Source: Paenarthrobacter nitroguajacolicus (lineage in GTDB: Bacteria > Actinomycetota > Actinomycetes > Actinomycetales > Micrococcaceae). From it: a DNA stretch of 64,000 bases. Within the stretch, counting starts at the first letter, position 1. Each line of letters opens with the position of its first letter. Positions 33,955 through 43,360 of the stretch are shown here, in pieces. The notes under the pieces were generated by a model. The model made no database searches. It worked only from the letters and a program-made list of their open reading frames with translations, and was not told the DNA's origin. Made by a program: the position numbers and the translations under genes. The stretch is taken from assembly GCF_029952445.1 (NCBI RefSeq), contig NZ_JAQPPK010000023.1, forward strand, positions 22,176 to 86,175, in the 5' to 3' direction.

Positions 33955-35683
33955 CGTTATCCTCCCTCATCGTTGACCCCGCCTGTGCTGTGCCGCTACC
34001 AGTTCCGGTGCTGTCCATGACTCCGGGGATGGTGGCCATGAACACCGCGCCGGGCCCGCCCGCTGTGCCCCGTTCCAGGACCCGGACATCACCACCGCGT
34101 CGACGCGCAAGCTGCCGCACCAAGGCCAGCCCCAAACCTTGTCCGGCTCCCGGACGAACCGGTTGGTCCGACGTCGTGAACCCTTCAGCGAAAACCTCCT
34201 CAGGTTCCAGGTTCCCAAGCCCGTCCCCGGAGTCGGCCACCACGATGTGAAGGGCGCCGCCGTCGCCGCTTTGCTCGTCCAGCAGTTCGATGTCCACCCA
34301 GCGCTCTGCGGCAGAACCGGCGACGGCGGCGCTCACCGCGTTATCAATCAGGTTGCCGAGCACTGTGGTGACGTCCTGGGGATCGGCCACATGTCCACGG
34401 ACCAGGGTTTCGGGGCCGATGCGCAGGGCCACGCCGCGTTCGGAAGCTTCCACGCCCTTCGCGCCAACGAAGGCCTGGAGATAGGGATCCTGCAGGAGTT
34501 CGGCTTGCTCCACCGGGAATTTCAGGGGCCCGGTGGCAGAGATCCTGGCCAAGTACTCCTTGGCGGAATCGTGCTGGCCGATACTCATGAACCCCGCAAT
34601 GGTGTGCAACTGGTTGGCGAATTCATGACGCTGCGCCCGGAGCGCCGTGGACATCGTGCCCACCGCATCCAGTTGCCGGGTCAGTTGCTGCAATTCGGTG
34701 CGGTCACGAAGCATGACCACCCAGCCGAGGTCTTCCTTCCGGTGCCAGGCTTTGCGGGCGCTTGCCACCAGGACCCGTCCGCCGGCCACGATTTCCACGG
34801 CTTCGGCGTCTTGCGCTGCGGGTCGCGTCAGCTGTTTGAGTTGCTCCGGGACGTTCGCCGACGTCCAGTCCTGGCCCGTGGCATCCGGCATGTCCAGGAG
34901 CCGGGCTGCGGCTGCGTTGAACACGGAGATGCGGCCATCGGCGGCGATGCCGATCACGCCATCATCAACACCTTGAAGGACCGCCACTTGGTCGTGCACC
35001 AAGGTGCTGATCTCCTCGGGTTCGAGTCCGAGCGTGAGCCGCTGGAGGCGCCGGCGGAGGAGGAAGGAAGCGAGGACGCCGGCCAGGAGCGCACCACCAG
35101 CCGTCAGGGCAATGGGTGCGATGTCGCGCCCCAGACTCTTGGTCAGCGATTCCATGGAGTAGCCCACGCTGACTTCGCCCACTATTGTTGCGGCGTTGTC
35201 GGGGGAGTAGACCGGGACTTTGGCGCCGGCCGAAGGCCCGAGCGTCCCTGTGTTCCGCGTGGTGATCTCCTCGCCGGCAAGGGCCACGGAGGGATCGGTG
35301 CTGACCCGTTCGCCGAGCCGTGCCAGGTCCGGGTGTGCCAGCCGAAGTCCTGTTTCATCCGTGATGACGACGAACAATGCGCCTGTCCGGACCCGGGCTG
35401 CTTCCGCTGCTGCTTGGAGGGGGCCGGCAGCGAGGACGTCGGGCGGCGGAGTGCCTTCCTCTTTGCTGATGGCCTGGACGTCGGCGCGGACATCCGGATC
35501 TGCGGCCACCGTCCTGGCCAGGGTCAGGGCCTGGTTTTCGGCCTCGTCGCCAATCCGTTCATAGACAAGCCAAGCATGGACCACGCCACTGAGCAGGACC
35601 ACCAGCAGCACTACTCCGAGTTGGAGGAGGAGCGTCTGGGTGGAAAAGCGCATGCTGACTCTGCTGCTACGGGGCACCTTCAC
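33947..35683 (-). CDS. CitA/DcuS-type sensor histidine kinase
   Basis: The product has 578 residues from GTG 35683, with GGAGG 6 nt upstream; GTG 35677 is an equally placed alternative. Two membrane helices (about residues 15-37 and 180-200) flank an extracytoplasmic PAS/Cache-like domain of about 140 residues. A cytoplasmic PAS follows (DGVIGIAADGRISVFNAAA), then the phospho-acceptor His in QRHEFANQLHTIAGF and the ATPase N and G boxes (LGNLIDNAVSAA, VADSGDGLG). The family senses C4-dicarboxylates or citrate outside the cell. It forms an overlapping pair with the response regulator and is divergent from the transporter. Confidence 0.92.
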   Translation of the reverse strand: MKVPRSSRVSMRFSTQTLLLQLGVVLLVVLLSGVVHAWLVYERIGDEAENQALTLARTVAADPDVRADVQAISKEEGTPPPDVLAAGPLQAAAEAARVRTGALFVVITDETGLRLAHPDLARLGERVSTDPSVALAGEEITTRNTGTLGPSAGAKVPVYSPDNAATIVGEVSVGYSMESLTKSLGRDIAPIALTAGGALLAGVLASFLLRRRLQRLTLGLEPEEISTLVHDQVAVLQGVDDGVIGIAADGRISVFNAAAARLLDMPDATGQDWTSANVPEQLKQLTRPAAQDAEAVEIVAGGRVLVASARKAWHRKEDLGWVVMLRDRTELQQLTRQLDAVGTMSTALRAQRHEFANQLHTIAGFMSIGQHDSAKEYLARISATGPLKFPVEQAELLQDPYLQAFVGAKGVEASERGVALRIGPETLVRGHVADPQDVTTVLGNLIDNAVSAAVAGSAAERWVDIELLDEQSGDGGALHIVVADSGDGLGNLEPEEVFAEGFTTSDQPVRPGAGQGLGLALVRQLARRRGGDVRVLERGTAGGPGAVFMATIPGVMDSTGTGSGTAQAGSTMREDNGG

Positions 35684-35768
35684 TCCTTTCCTCCAGATCC
35701 ATTGAAGCACTGAGCACAATGCGCAAAACGTTCGCAACGAGCAGTATTCCCAACAATTCCCGGAAACC

Positions 35769-35797
35769 CCTCCGCGTGACGGAGGCCACCATATTGT
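35769..35797 (+). promoter_or_regulatory. Candidate CitMHS promoter with inverted-repeat operator
   Basis: CCTCCG and CGGAGG form a 6-bp inverted repeat with a 5-nt spacer (35769-35785). A -10-like TATTGT follows at 35792-35797. The repeat sits where a -35 would be and no -35 consensus is present, as expected for an activator-dependent promoter. The activator could be the adjacent response regulator. Confidence 0.35.
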
Positions 35798-35851
35798 CTG
35801 TAGTGCGCATCACACCGACGTGGCGCCATTCACAGTAGTAAGGAGCCGGCC

Positions 35852-37351
35852 GTGCTGGTTTTGCTTGGATTCGCAATGATTGCGGTATTCATGGTCCTGA
35901 TCATGACCAAAAAGTTGACGCCCGTCCTGGCGCTGATCATCGTCCCCACCATCTTTGGCCTTTTCGCCGGAGCAGGTCTCGGAATCGGCCCCATGGTCAT
36001 GGACTCCATGAAGTCCATGACCTCCACTGCCGCGCTCCTCATGTTCGCCATCATCTACTTTGGCCTCATGATCGACGTCGGACTCTTCGACCCGCTGGTC
36101 AAGTTCATCCTCCGCAAGCTGGGTAATGACCCCGCCAAGGTTGTCCTGGGCACCGCGATCCTTGCCGCCGCGGTTTCCCTCGATGGAGACGGCTCCACCA
36201 CCTTCATCCTCACTACAGCCGCCATGCTGCCGGTGTACCTGCGCCTGAAGATGAGCCCCGTTGTCCTCACCTGCGTGGCCGGCCTGGCCAACGGCACCAT
36301 GAACATCCTGCCCTGGGGCGGCCCCACCGCGCGTGCTGCCACCGCCCTGAAGCTCGATGTCAACGACGTCTTCGTCCCGATGGTTCCTTCCCTGATCGTC
36401 GGCCTTATCGTGGTGCTGGTCTTCTCCTGGCTGCTGGGCCTGCAGGAACGCAACCGCCTGCGCACCGTAGCCCCCGAAATCTGGGGTGAAGTGGCAGATC
36501 CCTCTGAAGCGTTCGACGGCGGCACCGGCCGCGGCGGTGCAGTTGCCGCCGGTTCGGGCTCAGGTTCGGGTAGGGGCCGCTTCGGCTTCGGACGCACCGG
36601 ATCGCCCACAGCAGGCAAGCCGGGCACCGGCGGAGGCTCCGGCGTCGTGGTCCTTGAACGTCCCGAAACCCTGGTTGACGACCACGACACCGCCATGGCA
36701 GACACCGCCCTGGACCCCAACCGCACCACGCTGCGTCCCAAGCTGTTCTGGTTCAACCTGGCACTTACCGTTGCCGTCATGGTGACCCTGGTGGCCAACA
36801 TCGTTCCGCTGCCGTTCGTCTTCATGGTTGGTTCGGCCATCGCCCTCCTCGTGAACTTCCCCAAGGTCAAGGACCAGGGCGCACAGTTGATTGCCCACGC
36901 CCCATCGATCGTTGCCGTGGTCAGCATGGTCATGGCCGCCGCAGTCCTCACCGGCGTGTTGAACGGTACCGGCATGGTCAAGGCGATGTCCGAATGGCTC
37001 GTCCAGATCATTCCTGCTGACATGGGCCCGTTCATGGCGGTTATCACCGGCGTCCTGAGCATCCCGATGACGTTCTTCATGAGCAACGATGCCTTCTACT
37101 TCGGCGTCCTGCCGGTCCTGAGCGAAACCGCCGCCCACTACGGCGTTGGAGCGGCGGACATGGCCCGCGCTTCCATCACTGGCCAGCCGTTCCACCTGCA
37201 GAGCCCGCTGGTTCCGGCGATCCTCCTGCTGGTGTCGCTGGCCAAGGTGGACCTGGGCGACCACCACAAGAAGGTCCTGTGGCGCACCGCGGTCATCTCG
37301 ATCGTCATGCTGGCCGTAGGTGTCCTGACGGGAGCAATCGGCATCGGCTAA
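35852..37351 (+). CDS. CitMHS-family citrate transporter
   Basis: The product has 499 residues from GTG 35852, with AAGGAG 7 nt upstream. It has eleven to twelve predicted membrane segments. Conserved blocks include LDGDGSTTFILTTAAMLPVY, ANGTMNILPWGGPTARAA and MSNDAFYFGVLPVL, typical of CitM/CitH, which import citrate complexed with Mg or Ca together with protons. A central cytoplasmic loop (about residues 210-290) is unusually long and Gly/Ser/Arg-rich. The neighbouring kinase/regulator pair presumably induces it on citrate. Confidence 0.93.
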   Translation: MLVLLGFAMIAVFMVLIMTKKLTPVLALIIVPTIFGLFAGAGLGIGPMVMDSMKSMTSTAALLMFAIIYFGLMIDVGLFDPLVKFILRKLGNDPAKVVLGTAILAAAVSLDGDGSTTFILTTAAMLPVYLRLKMSPVVLTCVAGLANGTMNILPWGGPTARAATALKLDVNDVFVPMVPSLIVGLIVVLVFSWLLGLQERNRLRTVAPEIWGEVADPSEAFDGGTGRGGAVAAGSGSGSGRGRFGFGRTGSPTAGKPGTGGGSGVVVLERPETLVDDHDTAMADTALDPNRTTLRPKLFWFNLALTVAVMVTLVANIVPLPFVFMVGSAIALLVNFPKVKDQGAQLIAHAPSIVAVVSMVMAAAVLTGVLNGTGMVKAMSEWLVQIIPADMGPFMAVITGVLSIPMTFFMSNDAFYFGVLPVLSETAAHYGVGAADMARASITGQPFHLQSPLVPAILLLVSLAKVDLGDHHKKVLWRTAVISIVMLAVGVLTGAIGIG

Positions 37352-37355
37352 GCAC

Positions 37356-37386
37356 CACAGCTCAGAAGCAGCACAGCTCAGAAGCA
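37356..37386 (+). repeat. 15-bp direct repeat after the CitMHS stop codon
   Basis: CACAGCTCAGAAGCA occurs at 37356-37370 and again at 37372-37386, beginning 4 nt after the stop codon. It precedes a long hairpin. Confidence 0.85.
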
Positions 37387-37391
37387 CCACT

Positions 37392-37441
37392 GCAAATGAT
37401 CAGCCTGCCGGGTTTGTTGCCTGGCAGGTCTGGTCATTTGC
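37392..37441. terminator. Long hairpin between convergent CitMHS and LCP genes
   Basis: Left arm 37392-37412 and right arm 37420-37441 pair over about 21 bp with a few mismatches and a short loop (GCAAATGA with TCATTTGC outside, CCTGCC with GGCAGG inside). It includes the LCP stop codon and its last codons, so it is partly coding on the minus strand. Confidence 0.6.
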
Positions 37442-38914
37442 CGTTTGGCTGGGAATGCTTCCCTGTGCCGGGGCCTGGACGGGTTTGTCGCCGGAAGCGA
37501 AGTCCTCACCGGCGTAGAGCTGGACGCCTTCGATCCCGGTGACCTCCTGGACGCTGGTGGCCGGCAATCCGAACATTGCGGCGATATCGGCGGCGACATC
37601 CTCGAAACCGGCCTGGTAGTAGACCATGGTTTGCGCCTGGGGCTGTGCCTGCAGCCGGGTTGTCTTGGTGTAACCAGCGGCGGCCAGGGTCTCAGCGATG
37701 GCATTGCTGCGGCCCGTTACCGAGGTTCCGTTGGCAACGGATACCGGCTGGAGTGCCTTGTCGAACGATGGCTTGGCCGGCGGACTGGACGCCTCGGCAG
37801 GGGGAGTCCCACCCTGGCTGAGGTCCGCGCTGTGCTGCAGGGCCGAGAAAAGTTGTGAAGCAGCCGGTTCCGCCAAAGCCAGCCTGTTGGGATCCGAGGG
37901 CGCGGGCACGGTGGGCACAGTGATGAAGTTGACCTTCGCGGGGTCGATGTTCTTCAGGCGGTCCGCGATGGTCAGCAGCGCGGGAACCGAAGACAATCCC
38001 GTATCCACGGTGAGGTTGCTGGTCATGGTGTCGGCGATGTCCAGCACTTTCTGCGGGTTGGTCAACGTGCCCTCGGATTTGAGCTTGCGGACCAACGAGC
38101 CAAGGAAGGCCTGCTGGGCCTGGATCCGGCCCAGGTCCCCGCCGTCTGCGAAAGCGTGCCGGGTGCGCAGGAAAGCCAACGCCTGTTCTCCTTGCACTTG
38201 CGAGGTTCCCTTGGGAAGGCGCAGCCCGGAATCGGGATCGTCCACGGCGGAATTGACGCACACATCCACACCTCCCACCTTGGTGGAGAGTTCCTTGACG
38301 GCATTGAAATCCGCCATCATGAAGTGATCGATTTCCAAGCCGGTGAGCTTGTTGACGGTATCGACGGCACAGCCGATCCCGGCCTCAGCCATCGCGCTGT
38401 TTATCATCGCGTCCGTACGGGCAGCATGCTGCTGATTCGTGGCCTGGTCCTTGCATTCAGGTACGTCCACCATGAGGTCACGCGGAAAACTGATGACGTT
38501 GACGTTTTTGTTGTCCGCGGAGATATCCACCAGCATCATGACGTCCGATTGGCCGTAACCGGAGGACTGGTCCGCCGTGCCGTACTGGCTGTTCTTACCG
38601 CTGCGGGTGTCACTTCCAAGGACCAGGATCTGAAGCCGGTCCTTGCGGTCATCCACCGGCCCTTCGGTGCGGGTACCTCCGGCGCCCAGCGCACTCGTTG
38701 AGATATTGGACTGCAACCGCCACAGCCAATACCCACCGAAGCACAGCACCGCGAGCAAAACAGCGGCTGTCACAAGGACGCCGAGCCTTAGCCAGCGGCG
38801 ACGCTTACGGGGTGGGGCATCGAGGCTTCCGTCAACCAGCCTGCCCTGACCGGGGTAGGCAGCAAGGGCTGGATCGGAGCGGTGGGGGTCGGGACTTTCG
38901 TGACGACCTTGCAC
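37400..38914 (-). CDS. LytR-CpsA-Psr (LCP) family cell-wall ligase with LytR_C domain
   Basis: The product has 504 residues from GTG 38914, with AGGAAAGG about 8 nt upstream. A basic cytoplasmic N-terminus (RKRRRW) precedes one membrane helix at about 43-67. The extracytoplasmic LCP core shows LVLGSDTR, SDVMMLVDI, ISFPRDLMVDVP and FLRTRHAF-GGDLGRIQAQQ. A C-terminal LytR_C domain lies at about 390-475. LCP enzymes attach glycopolymers such as arabinogalactan or teichoic-acid-like chains to peptidoglycan using polyprenyl-linked donors. It is convergent with the CitMHS gene. Confidence 0.93.
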   Translation of the reverse strand: MQGRHESPDPHRSDPALAAYPGQGRLVDGSLDAPPRKRRRWLRLGVLVTAAVLLAVLCFGGYWLWRLQSNISTSALGAGGTRTEGPVDDRKDRLQILVLGSDTRSGKNSQYGTADQSSGYGQSDVMMLVDISADNKNVNVISFPRDLMVDVPECKDQATNQQHAARTDAMINSAMAEAGIGCAVDTVNKLTGLEIDHFMMADFNAVKELSTKVGGVDVCVNSAVDDPDSGLRLPKGTSQVQGEQALAFLRTRHAFADGGDLGRIQAQQAFLGSLVRKLKSEGTLTNPQKVLDIADTMTSNLTVDTGLSSVPALLTIADRLKNIDPAKVNFITVPTVPAPSDPNRLALAEPAASQLFSALQHSADLSQGGTPPAEASSPPAKPSFDKALQPVSVANGTSVTGRSNAIAETLAAAGYTKTTRLQAQPQAQTMVYYQAGFEDVAADIAAMFGLPATSVQEVTGIEGVQLYAGEDFASGDKPVQAPAQGSIPSQTANDQTCQATNPAG

Positions 38915-39006
38915 AGGGCCGGCCTTTCCTAGGGGTCAGAAGCGGTCCATGTTACTGAGCGATTCTGGGAACTTCCCCTATCGTCCTGCCGTTCAGTTTG
39001 CGGGAA

Positions 39007-39012
39007 TATCAT
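39007..39012 (+). promoter_or_regulatory. Candidate -10 for leaderless CtaG-like transcript
   Basis: TATCAT ends exactly 6 nt before GTG 39019, with no ribosome-binding site. It supports GTG 39019 over the upstream TTG as start. Confidence 0.35.
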
Positions 39013-39018
39013 GGCCTG

Positions 39019-39897
39019 GTGCCACCACTTGAACTCCTTGGCAGTGCCTGGCGAATGGACTGGGCAGCCCTCGCAATGATCAGCATGTTTGGCGTGCTTT
39101 ACGGCCTTGGAATCAGGGCCGCCAGCAGGAACGGGCATACGTGGCCGCTCTGGCGGACACTGGCCTTCTACGTTCCGGGTCTGGGATCCATGGCCCTGCT
39201 CACCTGCGGATTTACCGGCGTTTACAGCGCCGACCTTCGCTGGGCGTTCACCGTCAAAGTCTCCCTGCTCCTGTTCGTTGTGCCCCTGCTGTTGGGCCTG
39301 GGCCGGCCCATCACCCTCGCCCGGGCGGCCTTGCCCGCCAGGGGCATCGCGGTGCTGAACAAAGTGCTGGCCCACCGTGTTGTGCGCTTCTTCAGCAATT
39401 CGCTGGTCGCCCCGCTCCTGGGTTTGGCACTCTTCTCCACCTTCCTGACCCCGGCATTCCACACATTGCGCGCTGATCCCGTGGCCGAAACGCTGTTGAC
39501 GATTGGCATACCGCTGCTTGGCCTCCTGATGGCACTGCCCATCATCGAAGAAGCGGACTTCCAGCGCTCCAGCGTCTACATCACCTTGGAGTTCGTGTTC
39601 GTTTTCATCGAACTCCTCGTCGATGCCGTGCCGGGGATCCTGCTGCGCCTCAACGGTCAGGTCCTCGACCATGTCACTACCACCGGGGCCATGCTTGGGT
39701 GGTTCCCGGACCCGCTGCGCGACCAGCAATTGGCCGGGGATGCGCTGTGGTTCATCTGCGAAATCGTCGACCTGCCCCTGATCATCCTGATGTTCATCCG
39801 GTTTTCGCGGAGCGATAAACGCGAGGCACGCGGTTTCGATGAGCTCACTGACGCGCAACTGGACCAGTTGAACGCGGAGCACCTGCATCGGCGCTGA
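39019..39897 (+). CDS. CtaG-type cytochrome c oxidase assembly membrane protein
   Basis: The product has 292 residues from GTG 39019 (TTG 38998 is possible but lies upstream of the -10-like element). It has about seven hydrophobic membrane segments. Features such as RWAFTVKVSLLLFVVPLLLGLGRPITLARAAL and a C-terminal charged tail fit the caa3_CtaG family, thought to help copper delivery to cytochrome oxidase. There are few Met/His clusters, so copper binding is not evident. No oxidase genes are adjacent. The assignment is by overall resemblance. Confidence 0.72.
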   Translation: MPPLELLGSAWRMDWAALAMISMFGVLYGLGIRAASRNGHTWPLWRTLAFYVPGLGSMALLTCGFTGVYSADLRWAFTVKVSLLLFVVPLLLGLGRPITLARAALPARGIAVLNKVLAHRVVRFFSNSLVAPLLGLALFSTFLTPAFHTLRADPVAETLLTIGIPLLGLLMALPIIEEADFQRSSVYITLEFVFVFIELLVDAVPGILLRLNGQVLDHVTTTGAMLGWFPDPLRDQQLAGDALWFICEIVDLPLIILMFIRFSRSDKREARGFDELTDAQLDQLNAEHLHRR

Positions 39898-39914
39898 AGC
39901 CCGCGCCCAGCCCA

Positions 39915-39920
39915 GTAGAC
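39915..39920 (+). promoter_or_regulatory. Candidate -10 of the gatCAB operon
   Basis: TAGACT, a frequent actinobacterial -10, lies 38 nt before the gatC start. The -35 is poor. Confidence 0.3.
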
Positions 39921-39958
39921 TGGTTCGGAAAACCAATTGAACTTTGCAGGGGAGATCC

Positions 39959-40255
39959 ATGGCTGCGATCAACCGTGACGACGTCGCGCATCTTGCGCGT
40001 CTGGCTCACATTGAAATGAGTGCCGAAGAACTGGACAGGATGGCTGTTGAACTTGCTGTCATCGTGGATTCGGTGAAGAGCGTCAGCGAGGCTGCCGGGG
40101 ATGACGTCCCGGCCACATCGCACCCGATTCCGTTGACCAACGTGTTCCGCGAAGACGTCGTGGGGCACACGTTCACGGCCGAGCAGGCATTGTCAGGCGC
40201 GCCGGATGCCTACGAGAACCGTTTCAAGGTCCCGGCAATCCTGGATGAGGACTGA
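39959..40255 (+). CDS. gatC: Asp/Glu-tRNA amidotransferase subunit C
   Basis: The product has 98 residues from ATG 39959, with AGGGGAG just upstream. The sequence AINRDDVAHLARLAHIEMSAEEL is the typical GatC start, and VFREDV ... FKVPAIL the typical end. GatC is the belt that holds GatA and GatB together in the enzyme that converts Glu-tRNA(Gln) or Asp-tRNA(Asn) to the amidated form. It is first in gatCAB. Confidence 0.95.
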   Translation: MAAINRDDVAHLARLAHIEMSAEELDRMAVELAVIVDSVKSVSEAAGDDVPATSHPIPLTNVFREDVVGHTFTAEQALSGAPDAYENRFKVPAILDED

Positions 40256-40260
40256 TCACC

Positions 40261-41829
40261 ATGACTGAGCTGAAGAACGAACTCATCCGCCACTCCGCTG
40301 CCGATCTCGCAGCCAAGTTGGCTGCCCGCGAGGTTACCGCCGTCGAGGTGACGCAGGCGCACCTTGACCGCATTGCAGACGTCGACGGTCAGGTTAACGC
40401 GTTCCTGCACGTCAACGGCGAAGAGGCTTTGGCCGTTGCGGCCGAAGTTGACGCTGCCCGCACTGCAGGCGGTGCCGCAGCCGAGGAACTGCACGCCCTT
40501 GCCGGCGTGCCGATCGCGGTCAAGGACCTGATCGTCACCATCGGCCAGCCCACCACGGCTGGTTCGAAGATCCTCGAGGGCTGGCACAGCCCTTACGACG
40601 CCACAGTGGTCAAGAAGCTGCGCGCAGCCAAGATGCCCATCCTGGGCAAGACCAACCTGGACGAGTTCGCCATGGGTTCCTCCACGGAGCACTCCGCATT
40701 CGGCCCTACCCGCAACCCGTGGGACCTGGACCGCATCCCCGGTGGTTCGGGCGGTGGCTCCGCTGCCGCCGTCGCCGCTTTCGAAGCGCCGCTGGCGCTC
40801 GGCACCGATACCGGTGGCTCCATCCGCCAGCCCGGTGCCGTCACCGGAACCGTCGGCGTGAAGCCCACCTATGGCGCGGTCTCCCGTTACGGCGCGATCG
40901 CCATGGCGTCCTCCCTGGACCAGATCGGCCCGGTATCGCGCACGGTGCTGGACTCGGCATTGCTGCAGGAAGTCATCGGCGGCCACGATCCGTTCGACTC
41001 CACGTCACTGAAGGACCCGTTCAACAACCTTGTTGCCGCTGCCCGCGTGGGCAACGTCGCCGGCATGAAGATCGGCATCGTCAAGGAACTCCACGGCGAG
41101 GGGTACCAGGCCGGCGTCGAAAACCGGTTCAACGAGTCGCTCCAGATCCTGAAGGATGCCGGTGCGGAAATCGTCGAGGTTTCCTGCCCCAACCTGAAGT
41201 ACGCCTTGGGAGCGTACTACCTGATCATGCCGTCGGAAGTCTCGTCCAACCTGGCCAAGTTCGACGGCGTCCGCTTCGGCTTGCGCGTCCTGCCCAAGGA
41301 CGGTCCCATGACCATCGAACGCGTGATGGGTGCAACCCGTGCTGCCGGCTTCGGCGATGAGGTCAAGCGCCGCATCATCCTGGGTACTTACGCCCTGAGC
41401 GCCGGCTACTACGACGCCTACTATGGTTCCGCACAGAAGGTCCGCACCCTGATCCAGCGCGACTTCGATGCCGCGTTCGCCAAGGCTGATGTCCTTATTT
41501 CGCCCACGGCGCCCACCACGGCGTTCAAGCTGGGGGAGAAGCTGGATGACCCCCTGGCCATGTACCTGAACGACGTCGCCACGATTCCGGCGAACCTCGC
41601 AGGAATCCCTGGCCTGTCCTTGCCGGGCGGCCTTGCCGATGAGGACGGTTTGCCCGTCGGAATCCAGCTCCTTGCTCCTGCCCGCGAAGATGCCCGGCTC
41701 TACCGCGTGGGTGCCGTGCTCGAGTCCATCCTTGAAGAGAAGTGGGGCGGCCCGATGCTCGCGAAGGCGCCCGATCTCAAAACTGCTGCGCTTGGTTCTG
41801 CCGCAACAACCGCCGGAGGTTCCAACTAA
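40261..41829 (+). CDS. gatA: Asp/Glu-tRNA amidotransferase subunit A (amidase)
   Basis: The product has 522 residues. The amidase-signature catalytic triad is visible: Lys in IAVKDLIV, and Ser-cisSer in GGSGGGSAAAVAAFEAPLALGTDTGGSIRQP. It releases ammonia from glutamine for transamidation in GatB. The start is ATG 40261, five bases after gatC. Its TAA stop shares one base with the gatB ATG (TAATG). Confidence 0.97.
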   Translation: MTELKNELIRHSAADLAAKLAAREVTAVEVTQAHLDRIADVDGQVNAFLHVNGEEALAVAAEVDAARTAGGAAAEELHALAGVPIAVKDLIVTIGQPTTAGSKILEGWHSPYDATVVKKLRAAKMPILGKTNLDEFAMGSSTEHSAFGPTRNPWDLDRIPGGSGGGSAAAVAAFEAPLALGTDTGGSIRQPGAVTGTVGVKPTYGAVSRYGAIAMASSLDQIGPVSRTVLDSALLQEVIGGHDPFDSTSLKDPFNNLVAAARVGNVAGMKIGIVKELHGEGYQAGVENRFNESLQILKDAGAEIVEVSCPNLKYALGAYYLIMPSEVSSNLAKFDGVRFGLRVLPKDGPMTIERVMGATRAAGFGDEVKRRIILGTYALSAGYYDAYYGSAQKVRTLIQRDFDAAFAKADVLISPTAPTTAFKLGEKLDDPLAMYLNDVATIPANLAGIPGLSLPGGLADEDGLPVGIQLLAPAREDARLYRVGAVLESILEEKWGGPMLAKAPDLKTAALGSAATTAGGSN

Positions 41830-43337
41830 TGTCCGTCGACGCAACCCTGAGCTTCGAAGAGGCCATGGAGAAGTACGATCCCGTCCTGGGGTTTGAGGTC
41901 CACGTGGAACTCAACACCAAGACCAAGATGTTCTCCTCTGCACCCAACGTCTTCGGTGACGAGCCGAACACCAACGTCAACGAGGTCGACCTCGGCATGC
42001 CCGGCGTTCTCCCGGTGGTGAACAAGGCCGCCGTGGAGTCCTCCATCAAGATCGGCCTTGCCCTCAACTGCAAGATCGCCGAATCCTGCCGCTTCGCCCG
42101 GAAGAACTACTTCTACCCGGACACCCCCAAGAACTTCCAGACTTCCCAGTACGACGAGCCGATCGCCTACGACGGCTACCTCGACATCGAACTGGAGGAC
42201 GGCACGGTTTTCCGCGTGGAAATCGAACGCGCCCACATGGAAGAGGACGCCGGCAAGCTGACCCACATGGGTGGCGCAGCTGGCCGTATCCAGGGTGCCG
42301 ACTACTCGCTGGTGGACTACAACCGCTCCGGTGTGCCGCTGGTGGAGATCGTCACCAAGCCGATTGAAGGCGCTGGCAGCCGTGCTCCTGAACTGGCCAA
42401 GGCGTACGTCGCGGCAGTCCGCGAGATCGTGAAGAACCTCGGTGTTTCCGATGCCAAAATGGAACGCGGCAACGTCCGTTGCGATGCCAACGTTTCGCTT
42501 CGCCCGCACGGCCGCGAACGTTTCGGTATCCGTTCGGAAACGAAGAACGTCAACTCGTTGCGCGCCGTCGAGCACGCCGTCCGTTACGAAATCCAGCGGC
42601 ACGCCGCCGTCCTGGACTCCGGCGAGCCGGTCATCCAGGAGACGCGCCACTGGCACGAGGACACGCGTTCGACGACGTCGGGCCGGCCCAAGTCCGACGC
42701 TGACGATTACCGCTACTTCCCGGAGCCTGACCTGGTTCCCGTCGTCGCCTCCCGTGAGTGGGTGGAGGAACTCCGCGCCACCCTTCCCGAGCCTCCCGCC
42801 GAACGGCGCAAGCGCCTCAAGGAAGCCTGGGGCTACTCCGACCTCGAGTTCCGCGACGTCGTGAACGCAGGTGTCATGGACTCCATTGAGGAAACCATCG
42901 CTGCCGGCGCCTCCGCCGATGTTGCCCGCAAGTGGTGGATGGGTGAGATCGTGGGCCGCGCCAAGGTGGCCGACGTCGATCCTGCCGAACTTGGTGTGAC
43001 GCCGCAGGTTATCGTCGAGCTCAACAAGCTGGTCGAAGGCGGCAAGATCAACAACAAGATGGCCACCCAGGTCCTGGACGGCGTCCTCGCCGGCGAAGGA
43101 ACTCCGGCGGAGATCGTTGAAAAGCGCGGCCTCGCGGTCGTGTCCGACGACGGCCCCCTTCTGGAGGCCATCGACGCCGCACTTGCAGCCCAGCCTGATG
43201 TGGCGGAGAAGATCCGCGGCGGCAAGGTCCAGGCCATCGGCGCGATTGTTGGCGGCGTCATGAAGGCCACCCGTGGCCAGGCAGATGCCGGCCGCGTACG
43301 TGAACTCATCCTGGAGAAGCTTGGCGTAGAGGGCTAA
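41829..43337 (+). CDS. gatB: Asp/Glu-tRNA amidotransferase subunit B
   Basis: The product has 502 residues from ATG 41829 (TAATG overlap with gatA); the frame is open 29 codons upstream but within gatA. Family motifs are GFEVHVELNTKTKMFS, YFYPDTPKNFQTSQY, VDYNRSGVPLVEIVT, MERGNVRCDANVS and the C-terminal YqeY-like tail (KMATQVLDGVLAGEG). It phosphorylates and amidates the tRNA-bound acid. A strong intrinsic terminator follows. Confidence 0.97.
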   Translation: MSVDATLSFEEAMEKYDPVLGFEVHVELNTKTKMFSSAPNVFGDEPNTNVNEVDLGMPGVLPVVNKAAVESSIKIGLALNCKIAESCRFARKNYFYPDTPKNFQTSQYDEPIAYDGYLDIELEDGTVFRVEIERAHMEEDAGKLTHMGGAAGRIQGADYSLVDYNRSGVPLVEIVTKPIEGAGSRAPELAKAYVAAVREIVKNLGVSDAKMERGNVRCDANVSLRPHGRERFGIRSETKNVNSLRAVEHAVRYEIQRHAAVLDSGEPVIQETRHWHEDTRSTTSGRPKSDADDYRYFPEPDLVPVVASREWVEELRATLPEPPAERRKRLKEAWGYSDLEFRDVVNAGVMDSIEETIAAGASADVARKWWMGEIVGRAKVADVDPAELGVTPQVIVELNKLVEGGKINNKMATQVLDGVLAGEGTPAEIVEKRGLAVVSDDGPLLEAIDAALAAQPDVAEKIRGGKVQAIGAIVGGVMKATRGQADAGRVRELILEKLGVEG

Positions 43338-43360
43338 CCTCCCGCCCGGCCCACCCAACC

